Part shown: piece by piece, positions 14,406-21,286 of the stretch
Layout of the letters: each line of letters begins with the position of its first letter
How positions within the stretch are numbered: the stretch's first letter is position 1
DNA from: an uncultured Acidaminococcus sp.
Lineage (GTDB): Bacteria; Bacillota; Negativicutes; Acidaminococcales; Acidaminococcaceae
DNA length: 23,674 nucleotides
Reading direction: 5' to 3'
Assembly: GCA_900538365.1 (NCBI GenBank)
Contig: UPXT01000031.1
Location: forward strand, 1-23,674
The notes under the pieces: generated by a model
Databases searched by the model: none
What the model was told of the DNA's origin: nothing
The model's input: the letters and a program-made list of their open reading frames with translations, nothing else
Program-made: the position numbers and the translations under genes

Positions 14406-15682
14406 TTGATTTTTCCTCCTAATGATTCATAGTCCTGCCAAAATTGAGGATACGATTTCTGCACACTTTCACTGCCGGTTAGGATAACAGGACCGTCCGA
14501 ACGCGTTGAGGCAATGGCAAGACTCATAGCAACACGATGATCGTTCCAGCTATCCAGCCCTGCACCGTGAAGCATCGGTATGCCCCTGATAACAAGGCCA
14601 TCGGGACGCTCCTCAATTTTGGCCCCCATTTTAATAAGTTCCGTTGCCATAGCTTTAAGGCGATCGCATTCCTTAAGGCGGAGCCGTTCTGCGTGGGTGA
14701 TTTCCGTCGTGCCTTTGGCGAGGGCAGCGGCTACGGAAAGAATGGGAACAAGATCGGGGCAGTCCGATGCATCGATGCGGATACCATGAAGAACTGAGGG
14801 ATAAATCGTTAGGCTTTCCGGTCCTTCTTCAATTTTGGCTCCCATACGCTGCAAAATTGGAAGAATTGCCTTATCTCCCTGAAGGGAATTTGTCTTAACG
14901 CCTCGAATCGATATCCCCTTTCCTAACGCACCGGCAACCAGGAAAAAGGCAGCTTGAGAAAAGTCTCCTTCTACACTGCCGCTGTAGGGCCGATAGGCCT
15001 GACCGCCTAAGACGCGATACAAGCGCGGCTCATCCTGGAAAACGTGGATACCGAATGTGCTCAGGGCGGACAGGGTAAGTGCCACATAGCTTTGGGATTC
15101 AAAAGGGCCAGTGATTTCAATCGTGGAATCCGTCTGAAGGAGCGGCAAGGCAAAAAGAAGGCCGCTGATGAACTGACTGCTTACATCACCGGGGACCACA
15201 AAATGGCCGCTCTTTAGGGGCCCTTGGACCGAAAGAGGAAAATGGCGCTCCGATCCATAATGGAACTGAAGGTTTTCTTCCTTAAAGATGGTTTCATATG
15301 GTGTCAAGGGACGTGTCCCCAGTTCGCCTTCACCAATGAAATTGTAGCAATTGCCGTCAAGGGCTGCCAAGGGAATAAGAAAACGCAGGGTTGAACCCGA
15401 TTCTCCGCAGTCCATAAGAGGAGATTTTTGATGAGGCTGCTGCCCTTTTACAAAATAGTTTTTTCGTCCTTTTTCCCCTTTCGCTTCCGTAATGGTCGCG
15501 CCAAGCGCTTCCAGACAGCGTTTAGTCGCGGCAATGTCCTTGGAAAAACTGACATCACGGATCCAGCTCTCGCCTTGGGCAAGGGCAGCACAGATAAGGA
15601 AACGATGGCCCATGCTTTTGGAAGAGGGAACCGTTACCGTTCCCGCTAAAAGCGAAGGTGTCAAGGTCAAGGTCGTCATCAT
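14402..15682 (-). CDS. aroA: EPSP synthase (3-phosphoshikimate 1-carboxyvinyltransferase)
   Basis: A 426-residue enzyme transferring enolpyruvate from PEP to shikimate 3-phosphate. Visible motifs are PSSKSMGHRFLICAALA (substrate lysine and arginine near the N-terminus), GESGSTLRF, and the C-terminal block ERLRLKECDRL that binds PEP. The two-domain inside-out barrel length is normal. The start at 15682 overlaps the aroB stop as ATGA. A second ATG immediately follows and sits 7 bases after GGAGG, so translation may begin one codon later. Confidence 0.96.
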   Translation of the reverse strand: MMTTLTLTPSLLAGTVTVPSSKSMGHRFLICAALAQGESWIRDVSFSKDIAATKRCLEALGATITEAKGEKGRKNYFVKGQQPHQKSPLMDCGESGSTLRFLIPLAALDGNCYNFIGEGELGTRPLTPYETIFKEENLQFHYGSERHFPLSVQGPLKSGHFVVPGDVSSQFISGLLFALPLLQTDSTIEITGPFESQSYVALTLSALSTFGIHVFQDEPRLYRVLGGQAYRPYSGSVEGDFSQAAFFLVAGALGKGISIRGVKTNSLQGDKAILPILQRMGAKIEEGPESLTIYPSVLHGIRIDASDCPDLVPILSVAAALAKGTTEITHAERLRLKECDRLKAMATELIKMGAKIEERPDGLVIRGIPMLHGAGLDSWNDHRVAMSLAIASTRSDGPVILTGSESVQKSYPQFWQDYESLGGKIK

Positions 15683-16746
15683 TCATCCTCCACAAATGGC
15701 ATCAACTCATCAAACGAAATTTTCTTCAAAAGATGCTGACCGATTTCCGGAACAATCACAAGAGTAATTTCATGCCCCCTTTTTTTCTTATCCAGGGCAA
15801 TGCCGCGAACAAGGTCCTCCGGGTTCATGGAAACGCCTGTAGGAAGACCAAAACGAGCCAGCAAGGTCTTGATTTTCTGGGCAGTCCCCTTTTGGGCAAG
15901 GCCTAGGCGCTCCGCATTTTGGGTAAGACGGACCATGCCAATGCCAACACCTTCCCCATGGGTATACTTTTCATAGTGATAATACCGTTCCACAGCATGT
16001 CCGATGGTATGACCAAAATTAAGAACCATACGGGCTCCCGTATCGCGTTCGTCCTTTTCAACAACCGCAGCCTTGATAAGGATGCAGCGATGAATGATGG
16101 ATTCAGCTGCAGCAAAGATGGCCCGATCATCAGGAAGCGATTCCAACGCGGCAAAAAAGTCGGCACTGCCGAAAGCTCCGCATTTTATGACCTCTGCAAA
16201 GCCGTCATGGAGGTAACGGACCGGCAAGGTGTCAAGAAGATCTGGATCGATAAATACGCCTCGCGGCTGGTAGAAAGCACCTACGAGATTTTTTCCTTCG
16301 GGCAAATCCACAGCGACCTTACCGCCGACGCTGCTGTCAATCTGGGAAAGTAACGTTGTTGGGATCTGGATAAAATCAATCCCCCGCAGATAAGACGCGG
16401 CCACAAAGCCAGCAAGATCTCCCACGACACCGCCGCCCAAAGCCACAACCAGATCCGACCGGGTCATTCCAAACTGGGCGCAGGACCGAACCATGGATTC
16501 AAAGACCGCAAGTGTCTTATGGTTTTCCCCATGAGGAAAAACAAAACGGCGAACCGTAAAGCCTTCCTTGGAAAGTTTTTCTTCGATTGCTTTCCCATAA
16601 AGGGCATCCACTGTGTCATCCGTGATAATAGCCGCTTTTTCAGCTTGAGAAAGGCGGCGGATCTTTGTTCCGACATGCTGCCACAGACCCCGGGCGATTT
16701 CAATGGTATAGGAATCCTTTCCAAGAGCAACATTAATTTTTTCCAT
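15679..16746 (-). CDS. aroB: 3-dehydroquinate synthase
   Basis: A 355-residue NAD- and metal-dependent enzyme converting DAHP to 3-dehydroquinate. The NAD motif GGGVVGDLAGF and the block IPTTLLSQIDSSVGGK are present. Metal ligands are expected in FAEVIK, NFGHTIGHAVE and THGEGVGIGM. I place the start at 16746 (MEKINVALG), which has an AGAAGGG about 9 bases upstream; an open frame to 16779 lacks support. This start overlaps the tyrA end by 14 bases. Its order directly after tyrA and before aroA fits a single transcript. Confidence 0.95.
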   Translation of the reverse strand: MEKINVALGKDSYTIEIARGLWQHVGTKIRRLSQAEKAAIITDDTVDALYGKAIEEKLSKEGFTVRRFVFPHGENHKTLAVFESMVRSCAQFGMTRSDLVVALGGGVVGDLAGFVAASYLRGIDFIQIPTTLLSQIDSSVGGKVAVDLPEGKNLVGAFYQPRGVFIDPDLLDTLPVRYLHDGFAEVIKCGAFGSADFFAALESLPDDRAIFAAAESIIHRCILIKAAVVEKDERDTGARMVLNFGHTIGHAVERYYHYEKYTHGEGVGIGMVRLTQNAERLGLAQKGTAQKIKTLLARFGLPTGVSMNPEDLVRGIALDKKKRGHEITLVIVPEIGQHLLKKISFDELMPFVEDE

Positions 16747-17599
16747 AGAACATATCCCTTCTCTTCTTCTTTGCTTCATCCATCATGGCAAGGAGTGTCT
16801 TTCTGTCTTCCTCCTTTAACGCTTTTTTCCATCTTTCCAGCTGGGTTTCAAGGCGCTCAATTTCTTCAATGACAGGTTCCTTATTCAGGAGAAAGAGATC
16901 TGACCACAGCGTTCCATTGATATCGGCGACCCTTGTTACATCACGGAAGCTGCCAGCAATGAAGTACTTGATATTTTCCTGCATGGAATCACTGTTCATG
17001 AGGGACACCGCCATGATATGGGGTAAATCACTTGTGTAGGCAATGATGCCGTCATGCTCCCTGGCAGAGAGTTCAACAACCCTGCCGCAGCCAATCTGAA
17101 GGGCGATTGCACGAAGCCAGGCTACGTTTTCCGGCCGATTTTCTTTGCGCTTGATGAGAATGAAATTCGCCCCTTCGAAAATCCGGGAGGTACTTTGACC
17201 ATATCCTTTGCCTTCCCGTCCGGCCATCGGATGAGCCGGGACAAAATCCATTTCCGGTCCCAAAAGCCTATCAATTTCATCGGGAATACTGCCTTTGATT
17301 CCCATTACATCCGTAAGCAGGACGTCCTTTTTGAAATCCTTCACATGGTCCTTGACAAAAGAAACAAAGCCCCCGGGATATATGGCGCAGATGATGATAT
17401 CCGCTTCCTGCAAAAGGGACGGATTCTCATCAGCAATATCTGTAATATACCCCTCATCCTTAGCCATAAGGGAAACAATATGATTGCGGTCCATGCCGAT
17501 GATCCTATGGGCCTTCCGGTTCTTCAGGGCCTTGGCATAGGAGCCGCCAATAAGGCCTAATCCAATGATGGCAAACGTCGTTTCTTCCAGTGACTTCAT
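16733..17599 (-). CDS. tyrA: Prephenate dehydrogenase
   Basis: A 288-residue NAD(P)-dependent enzyme oxidatively decarboxylating prephenate (or arogenate) to the tyrosine precursor. The Rossmann motif GLGLIGGSYAKAL is at the N-terminus, and the substrate histidine lies in PAHPMAGREGKGYGQS. No ACT or chorismate mutase domain is attached, so any tyrosine feedback acts elsewhere, for instance on DAHP synthase or through the leader. AAAGGA lies 9 bases before the ATG. The gap from the DAHP synthase stop is 46 bases with no terminator. Confidence 0.94.
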   Translation of the reverse strand: MKSLEETTFAIIGLGLIGGSYAKALKNRKAHRIIGMDRNHIVSLMAKDEGYITDIADENPSLLQEADIIICAIYPGGFVSFVKDHVKDFKKDVLLTDVMGIKGSIPDEIDRLLGPEMDFVPAHPMAGREGKGYGQSTSRIFEGANFILIKRKENRPENVAWLRAIALQIGCGRVVELSAREHDGIIAYTSDLPHIMAVSLMNSDSMQENIKYFIAGSFRDVTRVADINGTLWSDLFLLNKEPVIEEIERLETQLERWKKALKEEDRKTLLAMMDEAKKKRRDMFYGKN

Positions 17600-17645
17600 G
17601 TGAATGGTTCCTTTCTCCTACTCTGCTTCTTTACTTCTAAGGGGA

Positions 17646-18659
17646 TTACAGCTCGCGGCCCACGACAGGAGCGATTTTACGAAGGTCTTCCATAAGGTCA
17701 TGGAAGGCTGGCAAGGTAAGACTCTGTGCTCCGTCACAAAGGGCATGCTGGGGGTCGTTGTGGGTCTCAATGATCAGCCCGTCAGCACCGGCTGCAAGGG
17801 CTGCCCGTGCCATGGAGGCAACCATCCAGGATTTTCCGGTCGCATGGCTGGGATCAACAATGACAGGCAGATGGCTCAGCCGTTTGACGGCACAAATAGC
17901 AGATAAATCCAGGGTATTGCGGGTATATGTCTCAAAAGTTCGTATGCCTCGTTCACAAAGAATGATATTTTCATTGCCCTCACTCATGATATACTCTGCA
18001 CTCATGAGCCACTCTTCGATAGTAGCGGAAAGCCCGCGCTTTAAGAGGATTGGAACATTCGTCTTTCCCAGCTCCTTAAGAAGCGTAAAGTTCTGCATAT
18101 TGCGGGCCCCTACTTGGATAAGGTCCACCTTTTCGACAAATTCCGCAATTTTGTCGGCAGACATGATTTCCGTAACGATAGGCAGCTGCTCCCTACTGCC
18201 CGCTTCACGGATCATGTCAAGGCCCTTATCTCCCAGCCCTTGGAAGGAATAAGGGGAAGTGCGGGGCTTAAAGGCACCGCCGCGCAGCATGGAAGCACCG
18301 CTTTCCTTCACGGAATGGGAGATTTTTTTCATCTGTTCCGGGCTTTCAACAGAACAGGGACCTGCTATGACGGTAAACTTTTTTCCGCCTACAGGAACAC
18401 CGCTTACATCGATGATGCTGTCATCGGGATGGAACATACGATTGGCCCGTTTAAAAGGTTCCTGCACGCGCAGAGCCTTTTCCACATCAGGATTGACGAG
18501 GAACTCTTCAGGGTCCAAAACACTCGTATCCCCCACAATTCCCAAGATTGTTTGGTTTACCCCCATGCTTTCATGGATTGTAAAGCCACGTTTCTTGAGC
18601 CCCGCTTCCACTTCTGCAATTGCTTCTTTTGGGGCACTTTTTTTCATAACGATAATCAT
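17646..18659 (-). CDS. aroF: 3-deoxy-7-phosphoheptulonate (DAHP) synthase
   Basis: A 337-residue type I-beta DAHP synthase, condensing PEP and erythrose 4-phosphate in the first committed step to aromatics. Residues 1-80 form the ferredoxin-like regulatory domain seen in the Thermotoga-type enzyme, and the barrel follows. Catalytic motifs are AGPCSVES (Cys102), RGGAFKPRTSPYSFQG, VGARNMQN, LKRG, CERGIRTFE and VDPSHATGK. The family is usually inhibited by Tyr and/or Phe through the N-terminal domain. There is no fused chorismate mutase. The start at 18659 is fixed by AAGGAGG with a 9-base gap. A longer open frame reaches 18758 but runs through the attenuator hairpin. It is the first structural gene after the Phe/Tyr leader. 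Confidence 0.95.
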   Translation of the reverse strand: MIIVMKKSAPKEAIAEVEAGLKKRGFTIHESMGVNQTILGIVGDTSVLDPEEFLVNPDVEKALRVQEPFKRANRMFHPDDSIIDVSGVPVGGKKFTVIAGPCSVESPEQMKKISHSVKESGASMLRGGAFKPRTSPYSFQGLGDKGLDMIREAGSREQLPIVTEIMSADKIAEFVEKVDLIQVGARNMQNFTLLKELGKTNVPILLKRGLSATIEEWLMSAEYIMSEGNENIILCERGIRTFETYTRNTLDLSAICAVKRLSHLPVIVDPSHATGKSWMVASMARAALAAGADGLIIETHNDPQHALCDGAQSLTLPAFHDLMEDLRKIAPVVGREL

Positions 18660-18675
18660 TGCTACCATCCTCCTT

Positions 18676-18711
18676 AAAAATAAAAAAGCAGGCTCGTAAG
18701 GAGTCTGCTTT
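18676..18711 (-). terminator. Attenuator terminator upstream of DAHP synthase
   Basis: On the minus strand AAAGCAGACTC and GAGCCTGCTTT pair with one A-C mismatch around a 5-nt loop, followed by TTTTTTATTTTT. It ends directly before the AAGGAGG at 18669-18675. Competing pairings are possible. GTTTTGA (18718-18724) can pair with TCAAAGC (18707-18713) in the 5' arm. AGCAGG (18741-18746), just after the leader stop, can pair with CCTGCT of the 3' arm. This is the arrangement expected for an attenuator. Confidence 0.85.
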
Positions 18712-18750
18712 GAACGGTCAAAACCTATCATCAAACCCGCCCTGCTATCA

Positions 18751-18885
18751 TCAGTCACAAGGGGGATTCGGCACTCGCTTTACGGTAGAACAAGCATTCT
18801 TTTGTGGGCACGCAAAATAGCCAAAGCTAAAATAGCTCTGGTAACGATACACAAAAGCCTCTCCAAGTAAAGCAATCTGCATCAT
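18751..18885 (-). CDS. Phe/Tyr-rich leader peptide of the aromatic operon
   Basis: A 44-codon frame with AAAGGA 9 bases before its ATG, beginning about 27 bases after the predicted start site. Residues 11-24 read FVYRYQSYFSFGYF: four Phe and four Tyr in 14 codons (18814-18855). It ends at TGA 18751-18753, five bases before a segment that can pair with the terminator. A ribosome stalled for charged tRNA-Phe or tRNA-Tyr would sit over the hairpin at 18821-18841. This matches ribosome-mediated attenuation as known for enterobacterial pheA and trp leaders. The gene is too short and too close to the promoter for a normal protein role. I do not recognise a named homologue. Confidence 0.85.
   Translation of the reverse strand: MMQIALLGEAFVYRYQSYFSFGYFACPQKNACSTVKRVPNPPCD
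18821..18841 (-). other. Hairpin within the leader peptide control codons
   Basis: CCAGAGCTA and TAGCTTTGG pair over 9 bp (one G-U) around a UUU loop. The hairpin spans the Gln-Ser-Tyr-Phe-Ser-Phe-Gly codons of the leader peptide. It would be opened by a translating or stalled ribosome, so it is a plausible pause hairpin (segment 1:2) of the attenuator. Confidence 0.55.
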
Positions 18886-18918
18886 GCCTAACCGTCCTTT
18901 CTCTACTAGAATGGCTAA

Positions 18919-18947
18919 AGTGTAACGCTAAATCATAAAAAGGTCAA
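18919..18947 (-). promoter_or_regulatory. Sigma-70 promoter of the aromatic amino-acid operon
   Basis: TTGACC (18942-18947) and TACACT (18919-18924) are separated by 17 bases, giving a start site near 18912 and a leader of about 250 bases before DAHP synthase. The -35 lies just downstream of the terminator of the previous gene. Confidence 0.85.
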
Positions 18948-18948
18948 T

Positions 18949-18993
18949 AAAAAAGCCAATTTATTTTCTTGAAATAGAAATAAATCAGCTTTT
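18949..18993 (-). terminator. Terminator of the secreted-protein gene
   Basis: A 14-bp stem, AAGCTGATTTATTT with AAATAAATTGGCTT (two G-U wobbles that form in minus-strand RNA), is followed by a T-run. It lies 11 bases after the stop codon at 19005. Confidence 0.8.
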
Positions 18994-19004
18994 TGTATCA
19001 ATTT

Positions 19005-19625
19005 TTATAGTTGAAGCTGGACATAATGAAGGCCCAGTCCATGACCTGTCACATCTGCAAAACGAACGAGAAGGGTTCCATATTGAGGCAGGTCCTTTAA
19101 AGGAAGGCACAAAGCGCTTTCGGTAAATAAAGCTTCATCCTCATGGCTATCCGTACGTTTGGGGTCATCAATGGCAACTGTCACATTGAGCAAACGGCCA
19201 AAAAGTTCCGCCTTCTGAATGGTCATTTGGCCGCCCCGTCCTTCTGTATCCATGGCTGTATAGATCACAAGAAATGGGTCATAAGCCTTGCCATGATATT
19301 TCTGCTGGGCGCTTTGGATTTTTTCTTTTGCTGTAGACATCCGTTTGACTTCCCCCGTCCCAGCCGCATCGATCTTTTCAAGAACAACTTGACGGGGTAC
19401 GAAGGCCGTTCCAACAAAACCGTCTGGAGTGACCTCCGGATCATGGTTCCAGTTATCGGTTGCAGCCGTTCCCCTATATAAGACCTTGCCTCCATCGACA
19501 ATTTTTTGAGAAACAAAGAGTTCTCCATCAGCAAGCGGGAGTTTTTCATTTGCATTTGCAGCATTAAAAGATAGAACCACTCCGAAAAGACCCATAAAAA
19601 GAGCCGTCATCATTCGTTTTTTCAC
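19005..19625 (-). CDS. Secreted protein of unknown function
   Basis: A 206-residue protein with a clear Sec signal peptide: KKR, then a hydrophobic stretch to about residue 20, and a likely cleavage after ANA near residue 25. I do not recognise the family. The mature part is soluble, mixed alpha/beta by eye, with no cysteine pair, metal motif or repeat standing out. Segments such as LVIYTAMDTEGRGGQMTIQKAELFG and LPLKDLPQYGTLLVRFADV suggest a beta-rich extracytoplasmic domain. The chosen start is GTG at 19625, with an AAAGGGTG about 9-10 bases upstream; ATG codons three and four codons later are alternatives. It follows the mrp terminator and has its own terminator, but I see no convincing promoter in the 60 bases between. 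Confidence 0.8.
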   Translation of the reverse strand: MKKRMMTALFMGLFGVVLSFNAANANEKLPLADGELFVSQKIVDGGKVLYRGTAATDNWNHDPEVTPDGFVGTAFVPRQVVLEKIDAAGTGEVKRMSTAKEKIQSAQQKYHGKAYDPFLVIYTAMDTEGRGGQMTIQKAELFGRLLNVTVAIDDPKRTDSHEDEALFTESALCLPLKDLPQYGTLLVRFADVTGHGLGLHYVQLQL

Positions 19626-19680
19626 GAGTTTTCACCCTTTCTTAAAGAGGAAGCAAAAGTCTCCCCTTCAACGCCAAAGG

Positions 19681-19701
19681 AAAAAGGAGCCTTAAGGCTC
19701 C
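19681..19701 (-). terminator. Terminator of the Mrp-type ATPase gene
   Basis: GGAGCCTTAAGGCTCC is a perfect 16-base palindrome on the minus strand, followed by TTTTTCC. It starts 17 bases after the stop codon at 19718. Confidence 0.85.
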
Positions 19702-19717
19702 CCCCTCCCCTTTTGCC

Positions 19718-20557
19718 TCACAGCTTATTTACGATGTCATCAAGGGCCTTACGGCAGCCTTCACTAAGGTCCTGAAGCGGCTTGCCGTTATCTTCAGCTG
19801 CAACGACCATGGGATCGATGGGAATCTGCCCCAGGAAAGGCAGCTGTTTTTCCTCTGCCAGCTGCCGGCCGCCGCCGGACTTGAAGATATCAACCTTTTC
19901 CCCACAGTGAGGGCAGATAAAGCCGCTCATATTTTCAATGATGCCGCGAATCTTGATATGTGCCATGTCACAGAAGTTGACGGACTTACGCACATCGGCC
20001 AAGGAAACCTTCTGCGGCGTCGTCACAATGATGGCTTCCGCATCGGGGATAGTTTGAACAACGGTCAATGGTTCATCACCCGTTCCTGGCGGGCAGTCAA
20101 TAATCAGATAGTCAAGGGCTGGCCAATCCGTATCGGAAAGGAATTGACGAATGGCGCCAATCTTGACAGGGCCGCGCCAAATGAGGGGATCATCTTCACT
20201 TTGCAGCAGTCCCTGGGCTGAAATGAAGCAGAGGTTCTTATTGACTTCAAAAGGCAGGAGACGATCTTTCTTTGCCATCAAATGGGCATTGGAAAAACCA
20301 AGCATACCGGCAACGCTTGGACCGTGAAGATCCACATCAAGAAGACCGACCTTAAAACCTTTTTCCGCCAAAAGCAGGGCAAGATCGACAGATACCGTAG
20401 ACTTTCCCACGCCGCCTTTTCCGCTCATGACAATGTATTTATGGTTAACCTGGCCAAGGAATTGATGAATAGCCACGTCCTGAGGATTGACTTTCTTCTC
20501 ACCTGCAGAAGGGCAGCCTGCGCAGCTCGACTGAGAGCAGTGATCACAATCTGACAT
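19718..20557 (-). CDS. Mrp/NBP35-type Fe-S cluster carrier ATPase
   Basis: A 279-residue ParA/MinD-superfamily P-loop ATPase of the Mrp/ApbC/NBP35 group, which holds and transfers Fe-S clusters. The deviant Walker A GKGGVGKS is at 46-53, followed by the DVDLHGPS block. The N-terminus carries C-x2-C-x4-C-x2-C (Cys4, 7, 12, 15), as in Nbp35-like proteins. A second C-x2-C (FICPHCGEK) lies in the C-terminal third, the usual bridging-cluster site. There is no N-terminal MIP18 domain. AAGGAG is 7 bases before the ATG. It has its own promoter and terminator and appears to be a single-gene unit. It could equally be called ApbC; the cellular role is Fe-S assembly by family knowledge only. Confidence 0.9.
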   Translation of the reverse strand: MSDCDHCSQSSCAGCPSAGEKKVNPQDVAIHQFLGQVNHKYIVMSGKGGVGKSTVSVDLALLLAEKGFKVGLLDVDLHGPSVAGMLGFSNAHLMAKKDRLLPFEVNKNLCFISAQGLLQSEDDPLIWRGPVKIGAIRQFLSDTDWPALDYLIIDCPPGTGDEPLTVVQTIPDAEAIIVTTPQKVSLADVRKSVNFCDMAHIKIRGIIENMSGFICPHCGEKVDIFKSGGGRQLAEEKQLPFLGQIPIDPMVVAAEDNGKPLQDLSEGCRKALDDIVNKL

Positions 20558-20605
20558 AATAAGACTCCTTCCCTTTGCCTCCTTAGGAGACTACTGTACC
20601 CCGTT

Positions 20606-20634
20606 ATTATACAGAAATTCAATGACCTTTGCAA
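20606..20634 (-). promoter_or_regulatory. Promoter of the Mrp-type ATPase gene
   Basis: TTGCAA (20629-20634) and TATAAT (20606-20611) are separated by 17 bases, about 50 bases before the start codon. Confidence 0.75.
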
Positions 20635-20700
20635 ACCCCCTCCCCCTATTCCCTGCAGCAGGCTAAGCGTCTGGAAACGCCTAGTAAGGACCTTTTGCGC

Positions 20701-20737
20701 ATAAAAAAATCTGGGAAGAAAAGCTTCTTCCCAGATT
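20701..20737 (-). terminator. Terminator of the small exported-protein gene
   Basis: A perfect 13-bp stem, AATCTGGGAAGAA with TTCTTCCCAGATT and a GCTT tetraloop, is followed by TTTTTAT on the minus strand. It lies 17 bases after the stop codon. Confidence 0.93.
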
Positions 20738-20753
20738 GTTCCTCCCCAGTTCA

Positions 20754-21218
20754 TTATTTTTTGTTTTTAGCCTGTTGTGCAGCCTGAGCCTGCTGGATTT
20801 CCTTTTGGATATCGGCGGGCATGATGACAAGACCATTCATCATGGGTTTGCGTCCTTTCGTGTCAAAGATTACAACGACACGGGCATTCGGGGATTTGTT
20901 GGCCTTACCAACATAAACAAGCTCATCCGCATTGTCAAAACGACGGAGCTGGTACAGTTTCAGATCAGAGATCTTGCCAATCTGGTCTTCTACATTCTTT
21001 TTCGTGGTTTTGAGTGCAGCGGACGTGAAGTTCTTCTTCAGTTCCGGTGTGAAATAGGTTTCAACCGTCGCCAAGTCCGTATTAGACGTGAGCACCTTCA
21101 TTACAGCGTCAACAGCCTGTTCTTCCATTTTAAGGGCATCACTGGCAGGACTTGCAAGGCCGAGGCTAGACAGGCCAAGACTCATAACCATAACAAGTAA
21201 AGCAATCAATTTTTTCAT
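20754..21218 (-). CDS. Small exported protein of unknown function
   Basis: A 154-residue protein with a signal peptide (MKKLIALLVMVMSLGLSSL) and probable cleavage after GLA near residue 22. The mature part is helical at first (DALKMEEQAVDAVMKVL), then has a compact segment of about 100 residues, KISDLKLYQLRRFDNADELVYVGKAN and VVVIFDTKGRKPMMNGLVIMP, that looks like a small NTF2/DUF3887-type fold. That comparison is by eye and weak. The tail is rich in Gln, Ala and Lys. The start at 21218 is preferred because GAAGGG lies 9 bases upstream; an ATG three codons earlier directly abuts that site. It has its own promoter and a strong terminator. Confidence 0.8.
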   Translation of the reverse strand: MKKLIALLVMVMSLGLSSLGLASPASDALKMEEQAVDAVMKVLTSNTDLATVETYFTPELKKNFTSAALKTTKKNVEDQIGKISDLKLYQLRRFDNADELVYVGKANKSPNARVVVIFDTKGRKPMMNGLVIMPADIQKEIQQAQAAQQAKNKK

Positions 21219-21256
21219 GTTTGTCATCCCTTCCTTACAAAATTATAATTTCTTCC

Positions 21257-21286
21257 ATTATACACGATAATAATGATTTTTGCTAA
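21257..21286 (-). promoter_or_regulatory. Predicted promoter of the small exported-protein gene
   Basis: TATAAT (21257-21262) is preceded at 18 bases by TTAGCA (21281-21286), in the gap immediately after the dapL stop. No terminator is visible after dapL, so read-through is also possible. Confidence 0.6.

Noticed and set aside
18660..18758. An upstream-extended start for DAHP synthase (33 extra residues).
   Set aside because: The extension translates through the terminator hairpin and the ribosome binding site AAGGAGG; the start at 18659 has ideal spacing.
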